A program made the position numbers and the translations under genes. This document shows, piece by piece, positions 24,432 to 33,329 of a stretch of DNA of 64,000 bases (position 1 is the first letter of the stretch; each line of letters starts with the position of its first letter). The notes beneath the pieces were generated by a model. It was not told the DNA's origin and ran no database searches. It saw only the letters and a list, made by a program, of their open reading frames with translations. This DNA is from Nonomuraea maritima (GTDB lineage Bacteria; Actinomycetota; Actinomycetes; Streptosporangiales; Streptosporangiaceae): contig NZ_FNFB01000004.1 of assembly GCF_900100395.1 (NCBI RefSeq), positions 356,325 to 420,324 of the forward strand, in the 5' to 3' direction.

Positions 24432-25426
24432 CCCCACAGTCCCTTCCCGGTGATCCGCTTGGCGGCGAAGTTGACGAACAGCAGCAGGCAGAGGTTGACC
24501 ACCGAGTTGAACAGCCCCACGGCGGTCGCCATGCTGAAGTCGGCGTTGACCAGGCCGGTCTTGTAGACGTACGTGGCGATGATCTCCGACTGCTCCAGGT
24601 TGAGGTTGTTCTGCAGCAGGTACGCCTTCTCGAACCCGATCGCCATGAGGTTCCCGACCCCGAGGATCAGGATGATCACCGCGGTGGGCATGATCCCGGG
24701 CAGGTCGACGTGCCAGATCCGTTGCATCCGGCCGGCGCCGTCGATCTTGGCGGCCTCGTGCAGCGCCGGGTCGATGCCGGCCAGGGCGGCCATGTAGATG
24801 ACCGCGGAGTAGCCCGTCGTCTGCCACACGTCGGACCAGACGTAGATGTGCCGGAAGTAGTCGGGGTCACCGAGAAAGTCGATCGCCGGGATCCCGAACA
24901 GGCCGATCGCGTCGTTCACGATGCCGAGCCGCGGCGACAGGATGAGGATCGTCATCGAGACCACCACGACGGTGGAGATGAAGTACGGCGCGTACGTGAC
25001 CAGCTGCACCGTGCGCTTGAACCAGCCGCCCCGGATCTCGTTCAGCGCGAGGGCCAGCAGGATCGGGATCGGGAAGCTCGCCAGCACCAGGTAGAACGCC
25101 AGCATGAAGGTGTTCTTCAGCAGCGTGCCGAAGACCGGGTTGGCGAAGAACCGCTCGAAGTGCTCGAACCCGACCCACTCGCTGCCCCACGGCCCGTCGA
25201 TGATGTTGTAGTTCTTGAACGCGATGACGGCGTTGCTGATCGGGACGTACTTGAAGATGACGAAGTACGCCACCGGCACGATCACCAGCAGGTACAGCTG
25301 CCAGTGCCGCCGCCAGGACCGCCGCGCCTCGTCCCAGCGGCCGCGCCAGAACCCCGCGGGCGCGGGACGGTCCCCGTCGGCCGGGACCGGAGCGCTCGGG
25401 CGCTCCGTGGTCGTCACCTGGCTCAC
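24428..25426 (-). CDS. Sugar ABC transporter permease (LplB/YteP type)
   Basis: A 332-residue permease. A Pro-rich cytoplasmic N-terminus precedes WQLYLLVIVPVAYFVIFKYV (helix 1, with the LplB signature FKYVPISNAVIAFKNYN just after). The EAA loop is ALHEAAKIDGAGRMQRIWHV, followed by DLPGI. GTG 25426 overlaps the TGA of the GH95 gene (GTGA), which ties the transporter to the fucosidase. The open frame upstream is antisense-phase sequence within GH95. Confidence 0.93.
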   Translation of the reverse strand: MSQVTTTERPSAPVPADGDRPAPAGFWRGRWDEARRSWRRHWQLYLLVIVPVAYFVIFKYVPISNAVIAFKNYNIIDGPWGSEWVGFEHFERFFANPVFGTLLKNTFMLAFYLVLASFPIPILLALALNEIRGGWFKRTVQLVTYAPYFISTVVVVSMTILILSPRLGIVNDAIGLFGIPAIDFLGDPDYFRHIYVWSDVWQTTGYSAVIYMAALAGIDPALHEAAKIDGAGRMQRIWHVDLPGIMPTAVIILILGVGNLMAIGFEKAYLLQNNLNLEQSEIIATYVYKTGLVNADFSMATAVGLFNSVVNLCLLLFVNFAAKRITGKGLWG

Positions 25427-27879
25427 GTACGGCTCCCTCGGGACGTGCGGGACCTCTCGGTCGGGACCTCTGCGGTCAGGGCCGCCTCCAGGCGGACCTC
25501 CTCGCCGGCGGCGACGGCCGTCTCGACGGTCGTCGCGCCCCAGCGGACCCGCGCGGTCCTGACGCCGGAGGTGTGGGCGCCGCGCACCGTCGCCGACGTG
25601 AGCCGGCCGCGCTCCCAGGCGAGGTCGACGATCCACCCGCCGCGGCAGCGGACCCCTCGGACGGAGCCGTCGGGCCACGTCTCGGGGAGGGCGGGGAGCA
25701 GGCGGATGACGCCGCCGTGGCTCTGCACGACCATCTCCAGGACGGCCGCCATGAGCCCGAAGTTGCCGTCCATCTGGAACGGCGGGCCGCTGCTGAAGAG
25801 GTTGGGCAGCAGCCCGCCCCACTGGGGGCCGCCGGGGTCGGGTGTGAACGGGCGGGTCGCCTCCAGCAGCAGGTCACGGGCCGTTCCCGCGTGGCCGAGC
25901 CGCGCCCGCAGCGCGATCTTCCAGGCCCACGACCAGCCCATGACGCCGTTGCCGCGTCCGTCGAGGGAGCGCGCCGCGGCCTCGGCGAGCTCGGGCGTGC
26001 GTTCTGGGTCGATCTGGTCGAGCGGGTAGAGGCCCGCCAGGTGGGAGAGGTGACGGTGGGCGGGGTCCTGCTCGGGGAGGTCCTCGGCCCATTCCAGCAG
26101 GCGGCCGTCGCGGGTCAGCCCCGGTGGTCGCAGCCGCGGCAGCGCGGCCCGGATCTCCGTGCAGACGGGGTCGTCCTGCGTTCCCAGGAGCTCGGCCGCG
26201 TCGAGGAGGTTCGTGAACAGCGCGCGGATGAGCGCGATGTCCATGGCCGTCGAGTACGTCAGGGCGGCCGTGGCGCCCTCGCCGGTGAGGAACAGGTTCT
26301 CCGGCGACGTCGACGGGATCGTCTCGAGGTGGCCGGTGCCGATGTCGACCAGCCAGTCGAGGCAGAACTCCGCGCAGCCGCGCATCAGCGGCCAGCCTCT
26401 TTCGCGCAGGAAGCCGAGGTCCTGGTCGTACTGGTAGCGGTCCCAGACGTGCTGGGTCAGCCAGACGCCGCCCATCATCCAGTTCGCCCACGACGGGTTG
26501 CCGTGCCCCATGCCGACCGGTAACGCCCATCCCCATACGTCGGTGTTGTGGTGCGTGACCCAGCCTCGCGTGCCGTAGAGCCGCAGGCTCACCTCACGGC
26601 CGTTGTCGGCGAGCCGGTCCAGCAGGTCGAACAGGGGTTCGTGGCACTCGCTGAGGCCGGCGCTCTCGGCGCCCCAGTAGTTCATCTGGGTGTTGATGTT
26701 GACCGTGTAGTTCGACGACCACGCGGGGCGCAGGTCGTCGTTCCACAGGCCCTGCAGGTTGGCGGGCGGGCCGCCGGGGCGGGAGGCGGAGGCGAGCAGG
26801 TAGCGGCCGAGCTGGAAGATCACCGTCGCGACGAGCCGCTCGTCGGCGCCGTTCAGCAGGTCGCGCTGGACGTCCACGGTGCCGGCGCGGCGGTCGCCGA
26901 TCGCGAGGCGGGTGGCGCCGAGCAGGGCGCGCAGGTCGGCCTCGTGCGCCGGCAGCAGCTTGTCGGCGCCCGCGGACGCGGCGGAGGCGGCCAGGTGCGC
27001 GGCCGCGTCGAGCCGCTCCTGCCGGTCGGCGGATGCCGGGCGGCCCGCCCACGCGTCGGCCGCGCCGGTGGCGCTCGACACGGTCATCAGCGCGTACGTC
27101 GCCCCGCTGACCTGCCAGGCCTCGCCGGAGACGGTCACCTCTCCGTCGGTGTCGACATGGACGGCGGCCGCGGCGAACGGGTCGTAGCCGCCGGTCGCGC
27201 CCTGCGCGTAGCGCAGCGGCTCGGCGACGTCCTTCTCGTGCAGGGGCGCGCCGTCGACCGGAACCTCGACGCCCAGCACGAGCCCGGCACGGTCGGCCGC
27301 GCGGTGCACGACCCGCAGCTGCGAGGACATCTCCACACCGAGGTCGACCGTGCCGCCCTCGACGGTGACCCAGACGCAGAGCGCCTGCGCCGGCCTGCTC
27401 GCCCAGGTGTGCCGCTCGACGCGGCGGTCGCCGAGCGTGATCTCCTCGCTCACCACGCCCGTGTCGAGGTTCAGCGTCCTGCCCCGGTAGGCCGCCCCTG
27501 GGCCGGCGTCCAGCGACATCCACACGTCGACGAACGGTAGGTACTCCTGGCTGTAGCGGCCCTGGAACGACTTCGCGAGGGCCTCGGCCCGCCGGTGGTC
27601 GCCCGCGCGGATCGCGGTACGCAGGTCGGCGAGCCGGTCGGGGCCCGCGCCACCGGCGAGCACCTCGGCCAGACCGGCCGCCGGGCCGTCCGGGGTGCCC
27701 GACCAGACGGTCGCGTCGTTGACCTGGAAGCGGCTGCGGTCGACGCCGCCGAACACCATCGCGCCCAGCCGGCCGTTGCCGACCGCCGCCGCCTCGGACC
27801 AGCTTCCGGCCGGTCGGGGCCAGGACAGGACCAGGTCGTCGGCCCTGCGGCCGACTCGTGAGTGGGGGGTGGGAAGCAT
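25423..27879 (-). CDS. GH95 alpha-L-fucosidase (cytoplasmic)
   Basis: An 818-residue glycoside hydrolase family 95 enzyme that removes alpha-1,2-linked L-fucose (some members act on L-galactose). Family hallmarks are GNGRLGAMVFGGVDRSRFQV (N-terminal beta domain), NYTVNINTQMNYWGAESAGL with the Asn pair that activates water, TIPSTSPENLF with the acid Glu, and FQMDGNFGLMAAVLEMVVQS with the conserved Asp. There is no signal peptide, so it acts on imported substrate. ATG 27879 lies 11 nt after AAGGAG. GTG 27888 is in frame but only 2 nt from the same Shine-Dalgarno. It is first of the operon GH95-permease-permease-binding protein-GH110. Confidence 0.92.
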   Translation of the reverse strand: MLPTPHSRVGRRADDLVLSWPRPAGSWSEAAAVGNGRLGAMVFGGVDRSRFQVNDATVWSGTPDGPAAGLAEVLAGGAGPDRLADLRTAIRAGDHRRAEALAKSFQGRYSQEYLPFVDVWMSLDAGPGAAYRGRTLNLDTGVVSEEITLGDRRVERHTWASRPAQALCVWVTVEGGTVDLGVEMSSQLRVVHRAADRAGLVLGVEVPVDGAPLHEKDVAEPLRYAQGATGGYDPFAAAAVHVDTDGEVTVSGEAWQVSGATYALMTVSSATGAADAWAGRPASADRQERLDAAAHLAASAASAGADKLLPAHEADLRALLGATRLAIGDRRAGTVDVQRDLLNGADERLVATVIFQLGRYLLASASRPGGPPANLQGLWNDDLRPAWSSNYTVNINTQMNYWGAESAGLSECHEPLFDLLDRLADNGREVSLRLYGTRGWVTHHNTDVWGWALPVGMGHGNPSWANWMMGGVWLTQHVWDRYQYDQDLGFLRERGWPLMRGCAEFCLDWLVDIGTGHLETIPSTSPENLFLTGEGATAALTYSTAMDIALIRALFTNLLDAAELLGTQDDPVCTEIRAALPRLRPPGLTRDGRLLEWAEDLPEQDPAHRHLSHLAGLYPLDQIDPERTPELAEAAARSLDGRGNGVMGWSWAWKIALRARLGHAGTARDLLLEATRPFTPDPGGPQWGGLLPNLFSSGPPFQMDGNFGLMAAVLEMVVQSHGGVIRLLPALPETWPDGSVRGVRCRGGWIVDLAWERGRLTSATVRGAHTSGVRTARVRWGATTVETAVAAGEEVRLEAALTAEVPTERSRTSRGSRT

Positions 27880-28024
27880 CGTCCGCACTGCTCCTTACGG
27901 GATGGATGACGCCCGGCGGCCCGCCCGCCGAAGCGTCTGCGAGAGCGTCGCGGCAACGCCCTCGCTGATGCGCAGATCACCGGCTCGGCGCGGCACACGC
28001 TCGCGCGCGTGCCCACATGGACGC

Positions 28025-28126
28025 CTAGGTCTTGTACGTCGTGCCGTCCTGGGCGGCGACGAGAAGTCCGATGAATCGGCCCGGCGGTCGACCGTTCGCG
28101 GGTCGACTCGCCACCGCTGCACTCAT
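28025..28126 (-). CDS. 33-aa open frame with a strong ribosome-binding site, possible leader or gene remnant
   Basis: ATG 28126 is preceded on the minus strand by GAGGAGGGG at ideal distance. The peptide begins MSAAVASRPANGRPPGRF and continues IGLLVAAQDGTTYKT, then TAG. It lies 145 bp before GH95 and downstream of a promoter-like pair. The sequence reads like the truncated N-terminus of a larger actinobacterial membrane/sensor protein, but I cannot confirm that. It may be a translated leader or a decayed gene. Confidence 0.35.
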   Translation of the reverse strand: MSAAVASRPANGRPPGRFIGLLVAAQDGTTYKT

Positions 28127-28178
28127 CGGGCCCCTCCTCGGATGTTGACACCAGGCATGACCGGTTTACGTGCCCGTA

Positions 28179-28208
28179 ACCGTAGAGGTCCGGTGTTTCT
28201 GTCGTCAA
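28179..28208 (-). promoter_or_regulatory. Candidate sigma70-type promoter of the GH95 operon
   Basis: On the minus strand TTGACG (28208-28203), an 18-bp spacer, then TACGGT (28184-28179). Just upstream (about 28230-28247) the AT-richer sequence AGCGCAAATATCGGCGCT has 5-bp inverted arms and could bind a repressor. No regulator gene is found in the locus. Confidence 0.4.
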
Positions 28209-28209
28209 T

Positions 28210-29120
28210 AAAGAAAATCGTTCGATCAGCGCAAATATCGGCGCTCGGTCCCGTACGGACGTGACGGGCGGCGCACCGCGAGGGGTTCTGGCGAGGGGAA
28301 GAAGCCGGGTCGAGGGGGCCTGGCGGACCGTTCCGCGGCTCGCGGGCCCGGCGGCGTGACCGCGCCGACCGGCGAGGCGACGGCCGCCTTGGCAACCTTG
28401 CTGACCTCGGAGAACAGCGGAATTCCGCGGCATCTTCCCGCGCGGTCGCCGACGCCTTCGCACTATCGCGGTCGCGAGGCTCTCAGGCCCCGGCGATGCG
28501 AAATCCATCCGATGATTCGCCGAGTGGTACGGGTGCGGCGGCGGCGCAAGAACCCCGTGTCGGCAGGGGCTCCCGGCACCCGCGACGGGTCGCGGGTCAC
28601 GGGCGAGCCACAGGACCGGACATCAGCGGATATATCGCCCCATAGGCCCGTAATGCAGCTTAGTGTACGCGAACGACATCTATAGGTGTTGATCAGGTCG
28701 AACCTCGCACGGCCGGGCAGATCGGCACCGAAAACAGCTACCCATAACGCCGAATTCACCCTTATAAGAAGCGATATTCAATGAGTCAACTGCATGGCCG
28801 ATGCGTGGTAAAAGACTAAGTCATCAGATGATTTTTCGCCCAATTCATGCGCCTTTTAACGAACCCCTCCTTCTTTTCCGCAGATGGCATCAGAGGTGCC
28901 GTCTCTCCGCGCAGAGCGGAAGGCGTTCACGCGCCTTCACTCGGCATGAAAACCACGAACCCGACCATTGACAACGCGTCAACACGCCATACGCCCAGAA
29001 ACCGGTCCCACGGCCTGTTCTCACGCGGCGGCGATGACCGAAACCCCCGGAGCGTGGCCCGGCGGGGCCGCCTGGAGCGAAGGCTCGTCGGAGGCGGTCG
29101 TTATCGTGTCAGCTCTGCCT
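28210..29120. other. Long gene-free stretch between GH95 operon and GH38 gene
   Basis: The full gap between the two hydrolase start codons is 1.3 kb. Open frames here are short, lack good ribosome-binding sites or use atypical codons, so I call none. From about 28600 to 28980 the composition is clearly more A/T-rich than the surroundings (for example around AGACTAAGTCATCAGATGAT), and TTGACA occurs at 28968-28973. It probably holds the GH38 promoter and possibly decayed sequence. Confidence 0.5.
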
Positions 29121-29152
29121 CTTCGACGGCGCCGGGTCAGGCGCCGTCGAAG
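29121..29152 (+). promoter_or_regulatory. 13-bp hairpin in the presumed GH38 leader
   Basis: CTTCGACGGCGCC (29121-29133) and GGCGCCGTCGAAG (29140-29152) with loop GGGTCA. GTCAGC and GCTGAC nearby could extend the stem past an internal loop. It ends 31 bp before the GH38 ATG and no plus-strand gene lies upstream, so an attenuator or mRNA-stability element is more likely than an ordinary terminator. Confidence 0.6.
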
Positions 29153-29183
29153 GCTGACCCTCCACCCTTGACAAGGAGCCCTG

Positions 29184-32177
29184 ATGCATGACGACCGCGA
29201 CCTCGTGGAAGCCCGCCTCCGGCGGGTGCTGGACGAGCGCATCCGCCCGGCGGTCTACCCCGAGTCCGTGCCGTTGAAGGTCGGTGTGTGGAACGCGCTG
29301 GGTGAGCCCGTACCGGTTGCCGAGGGTCTTGCGGCGACGCCCGAGCCGATAGCGGTGGGCGACGCGTGGGGCGCGCCGTGGGGCACGAGCTGGTTCACCG
29401 TCACCGGCACGGTGCCGCACGAGTGGGCGGGCAAGACCGTGGAAGCCCTGCTCGACCTTGGCTTCGACGAGAGAAAGCCGGGTTTCCAGTGCGAGGGGCT
29501 GGTCTACCTCCCCGACGGCACCCCGGTGAAGGGCCTCAACCCGCGCACGCAGTGGGTGCGCGTGGGAGCCCCCGCCGCCGGTGGCGAGCAGGTAGAGCTG
29601 CGCGTCGAGGCCGCCTCCAACCCGGAGATCTTCGGCCCGGTCCCGTGGCGGCCGACGCAGCTCGGCGACACCGAGACGGCGGGCAGCGAGCCGCAGTACC
29701 GCATCGCCCGCATGGACCTCGCGGTCTTCGACGAGACCGTCTGGCAGCTCGTGATGGACCTCGAAGTGCTGGGCGAGCTCATGGTGGAGCTGCCCGCCGA
29801 CAGCGGCCGCCGCGCCGAGCTGCTGCGGGCGGTCAACCGCGCGCTCGACGCGGTCGACCTGCAGGACGTCAACGCGACGGCGGCGGCCGCCCGCGCCGAG
29901 CTCGCCGGGGTGCTCGCCGCCCCGGCGAACGCGTCGGCGCACCGCGTCAGCGCGGTCGGCCACGCGCACATCGACTCGGCCTGGCTGTGGCCGCTGCGCG
30001 AAACCGTGCGCAAGGTGGCCCGCACCGCCGCCAACATGACGGCGCTCCTCGACGACGAGCCCGACTTCGTGTTCGCGATGTCGCAGGCGCAGCAGTGGGC
30101 CTGGATCAAGGAGCACCGCCCCGAGGTGTGGGCGAAGGTCACCAAGGCGGTGGCCAGTGGCCGGTTCGTCCCGGCGGGCGGCATGTGGGTCGAGTCCGAC
30201 ACGAACATGCCCGGCTCCGAGGCGATGGCCCGGCAGTTCGTGCACGGCAAGCGGTTCTTCATCGACGAGTTCGGCATCGACAACGACGAGGTGTGGCTGC
30301 CCGACACGTTCGGGTTCGCGGCCGGCCTGCCGCAGATCATCAAGGCGGCCGGGTCGAGCAGGCTGCTCACCCAGAAGATCTCGTGGAGCCAGACCAACAC
30401 CTTCCCGCACCACACGTTCCTGTGGGAGGGCATCGACGGCACCCGCGTCTTCACGCACTTCCCGCCGGTCGACACGTACAACTGCTCGATGACCGGACGC
30501 GAGCTCGCGCACGCGGCGCGCAACTTCAAGGACAAGGGCGTCGCGCGCCACTCGCTCGCCCCGACGGGATGGGGCGACGGCGGCGGAGGCACCACGCGCG
30601 AGATGGTCGCCAAGGCCGCGCGGGTGCGCGACCTGGAGGGCTCGCCCCAGGTCACCTGGGAGCCGCCGTCGGCCTTCTTCGCCAAGGCCGAGGCCGAACA
30701 CCCCAACCCGCCGGTCTGGGTCGGCGAGCTCTACCTGGAGCTGCACCGCGCCACCCTCACCAGCCAGGCCCAGACCAAGCAGGGCAACCGCCGCAGCGAG
30801 TCGCTGCTGCGCGAGGCCGAGCTGTGGGCCGCCACCGCCGCCGTGCGCGCCGGGGCGCCCTACCCGTACGCGGAGCTCGACCGGATCTGGAAGACGGTGC
30901 TGCTGCACCAGTTCCACGACATCCTGCCCGGCTCGTCGATCGCGTGGGTGCACCGTGAGGCGCGCCGCACGTACGCGGCCGTGGCCGAAGAGCTGAACGC
31001 CGTCATCGACACCGCCCAGCGGGCCCTCGCGGGCGAGTCCACCGGCGGCGAGCTGGTCTTCAACGGGGCCCCGCACGCCCGTCACGGGGTCGCGGCCGGC
31101 GCCGCAGGACCGGCCGTCCCCGAGGCGGCGACGACCGTGCGCCCCCGCGAGGAGGGCGGCTACGAGCTCGACAACGGGCTGCTCAGGGTCGAGATCGACG
31201 CTCGCGGCCTGGTCGTCTCGGCCTACGACCTGACCGCCGGGCGCGAGACGCTGCCGCGCGGCCGGGCGGCCAACCTGCTGCAGCTCCACCCCGACCTGCC
31301 CAACCAGTGGGACGCCTGGGACGTCGACTCGTTCTACCGCAACACGGTCACCGACCTGGTGACGGCCGACGAGGTGCGCCTCGAGGGCGCGTCGGTGCGG
31401 GTCTCGCGGTCGTTCGGCGCGTCGAGCGTGACGCAGCTGCTCACCCTGTCGGGCGGGCGGCTGGAGATCGCGACGGAGGTCGACTGGCACGAGACGGAGA
31501 AGTTCCTGAAGCTGGCGTTCCCGCTCGCCGTGCACGCCGACCGGTACGCCTCCGAGAGCCAGTACGGCCACACCTTCCGCGCCACCCACACCAACACGAG
31601 CTGGGAGGCCGCCAAGTTCGAGGCGTGCAACCACCGCTTCGTCCACGTGGAGGAGCCCGGCTGGGGCGTCGCGCTGGTCAACGACTCCACCTACGGCCAC
31701 GACGTCACCCGTACCGTGGGCGAGGACGGCACCACCACGGTCGTGCGCGTCTCGCTGCTGCGCGCGCCGCGCTTCCCCGACCCCGAGACCGACCAGGGCG
31801 TCCACCGCTTCCGGCACGCGCTGGTGCCGGGCGCGACGATCGGCGACGCGGTCCGCGAGGGCTACTTCATCAACCTGCCCGAGCGCCGCGTGCCGGGTTC
31901 CGCCTCGGTGGAGCCCCTGGTCAGCGTGGACGACGACGCGGTGGTGGTGACGGCGGTCAAGCTGGCCGACGACGAGAGCGGCGACGTGGTCGTGCGCTTC
32001 CACGAGTCGCGGGGCGGCCGGGCGCGGGCGACGCTGACGCCCGACTTCCCGTTCACCGAGGTCGTCACCACCGACCTGCTGGAGCGCCCGACGGGCGAGG
32101 CGAACGGCGCGGACGGTGCCGTCTCCCTGACGCTGCGCCCGTTCGAGCTGGTCACGCTGCGCTTCAGGCGCGCCTGA
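29184..32177 (+). CDS. GH38 alpha-mannosidase (cytoplasmic)
   Basis: A 997-residue class II alpha-mannosidase. The N-terminal domain (~1-240) precedes the catalytic core. SAVGHAHIDSAWLWPLRETV gives the zinc-binding His and Asp. GGMWVESDTNMPGSEAMARQ supplies the Asp nucleophile. LPDTFGFAAGLPQI and HQFHDILPGSSIAWV complete the zinc site. A long beta-sandwich C-terminal part follows (ELDNGLLRVEIDARG, VEEPGWGVALVNDSTYGHD). No signal peptide. ATG 29184 has AAGGAG five bases upstream. It likely trims alpha-mannosides from imported glycans beside the GH95/GH110 operon. A strong terminator follows. Confidence 0.94.
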   Translation: MHDDRDLVEARLRRVLDERIRPAVYPESVPLKVGVWNALGEPVPVAEGLAATPEPIAVGDAWGAPWGTSWFTVTGTVPHEWAGKTVEALLDLGFDERKPGFQCEGLVYLPDGTPVKGLNPRTQWVRVGAPAAGGEQVELRVEAASNPEIFGPVPWRPTQLGDTETAGSEPQYRIARMDLAVFDETVWQLVMDLEVLGELMVELPADSGRRAELLRAVNRALDAVDLQDVNATAAAARAELAGVLAAPANASAHRVSAVGHAHIDSAWLWPLRETVRKVARTAANMTALLDDEPDFVFAMSQAQQWAWIKEHRPEVWAKVTKAVASGRFVPAGGMWVESDTNMPGSEAMARQFVHGKRFFIDEFGIDNDEVWLPDTFGFAAGLPQIIKAAGSSRLLTQKISWSQTNTFPHHTFLWEGIDGTRVFTHFPPVDTYNCSMTGRELAHAARNFKDKGVARHSLAPTGWGDGGGGTTREMVAKAARVRDLEGSPQVTWEPPSAFFAKAEAEHPNPPVWVGELYLELHRATLTSQAQTKQGNRRSESLLREAELWAATAAVRAGAPYPYAELDRIWKTVLLHQFHDILPGSSIAWVHREARRTYAAVAEELNAVIDTAQRALAGESTGGELVFNGAPHARHGVAAGAAGPAVPEAATTVRPREEGGYELDNGLLRVEIDARGLVVSAYDLTAGRETLPRGRAANLLQLHPDLPNQWDAWDVDSFYRNTVTDLVTADEVRLEGASVRVSRSFGASSVTQLLTLSGGRLEIATEVDWHETEKFLKLAFPLAVHADRYASESQYGHTFRATHTNTSWEAAKFEACNHRFVHVEEPGWGVALVNDSTYGHDVTRTVGEDGTTTVVRVSLLRAPRFPDPETDQGVHRFRHALVPGATIGDAVREGYFINLPERRVPGSASVEPLVSVDDDAVVVTAVKLADDESGDVVVRFHESRGGRARATLTPDFPFTEVVTTDLLERPTGEANGADGAVSLTLRPFELVTLRFRRA

Positions 32178-32185
32178 CGGGTGCG

Positions 32186-32221
32186 GCGGCTGGAGTCCGG
32201 GGCGACCCGGGCTCCAGCCGC
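32186..32221. terminator. Bidirectional terminator between GH38 and HNH nuclease genes
   Basis: A ~16-bp stem: GCGGCTGGAG (32186-32195) with CTCCAGCCGC (32212-32221), a T-G wobble, then CCGGG with CCCGG, closed by a GCGA tetraloop. It lies 8 bp after the GH38 stop and 18 bp from the end of the convergent nuclease gene. Confidence 0.88.
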
Positions 32222-32238
32222 GTGTGCGCCCGTGAGGG

Positions 32239-32886
32239 TCAGCAGGTGCGGAGCATGTTCAGCAGGGCCACCTTCTCCTTGGGGGTCACGAAGAGCCGGT
32301 AGTGGTGCTTCACGGTGATCCACGAGACGGCGTACCTGCACCAGTGGGCGCGCCGTTGCGGACGCCAGCTCTGCGGACCCTTCCCGCCCTTGGCCATGTT
32401 GGCCGAGTGGCTGACGGTGACCAGTTCGGGGCGGGTGAGGTCGTTGGCGAACGCGCGCCTCCTGGCCTCGCTCCACCGTTTGGCTCCCGACCGCCAGGCG
32501 TAGGAGAGCGGCACGACGTGGTCGACGTCCAGGTCCTTGACGCTCTTGAACCACTTGCCGTCGTACGGGCTGTACCACAGCCCCTCGACGGGATGACAGT
32601 CGGCGTTCTTGCGCACCTTGCGCGCGTCGCGGGCCAGCACGGTCTCCCGGGTGTTGCAGCTCCCCTTGTGCGGCGCCCAGCGGGGCTGGAAGCGCTCGCG
32701 GCTGTAGCCGTTGATGGATAACGCTCTGGCGACCTTCAGCCGGCTCAGCATGCGCTGGGCGAGGGCGGCGGACTGCGATCGCTTGCGGGAGTCGGCGGCC
32801 GACGGCGGCGCGGCGAGGACGGCGGTGATCGGGATGGCCATGAGGAGGAGTACGGCGACGTTAGCTGCCCGCCTCAAGAAGATCAT
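32239..32886 (-). CDS. Secreted HNH-family endonuclease (DUF1524-like)
   Basis: A 215-residue protein with a signal peptide (MIFLRRAANVAVLLLMAIPI, Ala-rich end near residue 30). The nuclease core has DLDVDHVVPLSYAWRSG (DH of the beta-beta-alpha metal finger), FANDLTRPELVTVSHSANMA and the closing Asn/Lys region KGGKGPQSWRP. It ends with the HWCRYAVSWITVKHHYRL segment usual for secreted actinobacterial HNH nucleases. Two further Cys (CNTRET, ADCHPVEG) may pair outside the cell. ATG 32886 has AAGGGAT upstream. A role in DNA scavenging or competition is inferred. Confidence 0.85.
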   Translation of the reverse strand: MIFLRRAANVAVLLLMAIPITAVLAAPPSAADSRKRSQSAALAQRMLSRLKVARALSINGYSRERFQPRWAPHKGSCNTRETVLARDARKVRKNADCHPVEGLWYSPYDGKWFKSVKDLDVDHVVPLSYAWRSGAKRWSEARRRAFANDLTRPELVTVSHSANMAKGGKGPQSWRPQRRAHWCRYAVSWITVKHHYRLFVTPKEKVALLNMLRTC

Positions 32887-33025
32887 GACTGATCCCTTAC
32901 CCAGCGGCACCCGCGCCCATGGCGGCGAACCTCCCGGAGGCCACGGATCCAAGGCGCCCGCTCCCCCGCGGGACCTGTACTCTACAGCCCGTAGAGCAAG
33001 TGGTTTCGTGGCGAAGGGATGAAGG

Positions 33026-33319
33026 GTGCTGCGCTGGTTCCGGGTTGTGGCGGTGGCCGAGGCGTGCTCGTGGGCGGGCCTGCTGGTCGGGATGTTCTTC
33101 AAGTACGTGACCGAGACCGGCGAACTGGGCGTGAAGGTGTTCGGCCCGATCCACGGTGCGCTGTTCGTGCTGTACGCGCTCGGCGTGATCCTTTCGGCAC
33201 GCGAGGCGGGGTGGAGCCGCGGCACCGTGGTGCTGGGCCTGGCCTGCGCCGTGCCTCCGTTCACCTCGGTGTGGTTCGAGCGCCGCATGGCGGCGCGCAC
33301 GGCGGCCGCGCTCGCCTGA
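33026..33319 (+). CDS. DUF3817-type small membrane protein
   Basis: A 97-residue protein with three hydrophobic segments: MLRWFRVVAVAEACSWAGLL, then HGALFVLYALGVILSA and VVLGLACAVPPFTSVWFE. The order F-R-x-x-x-x-x-E-(x)-x-S-(x)-L-L, GPxHG and PPFxxxxFE is that of the DUF3817 family, of unknown function. GTG 33026 is preceded by GAAGG at short distance. It is flanked by divergent and convergent single genes, so it stands alone. Confidence 0.82.
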   Translation: MLRWFRVVAVAEACSWAGLLVGMFFKYVTETGELGVKVFGPIHGALFVLYALGVILSAREAGWSRGTVVLGLACAVPPFTSVWFERRMAARTAAALA

Positions 33320-33329
33320 CCCCACCGCG

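Noticed and set aside
28356..28759. Open frames on both strands in the GH95-GH38 gap
   Set aside because: No ribosome-binding sites, poor codon pattern and overlapping frames on both strands; treated as non-coding.
29109..32003. A 964-residue minus-strand frame opposite GH38
   Set aside because: High-GC antisense artefact with His/Arg/Val-rich nonsense composition; the plus strand has all GH38 catalytic motifs.
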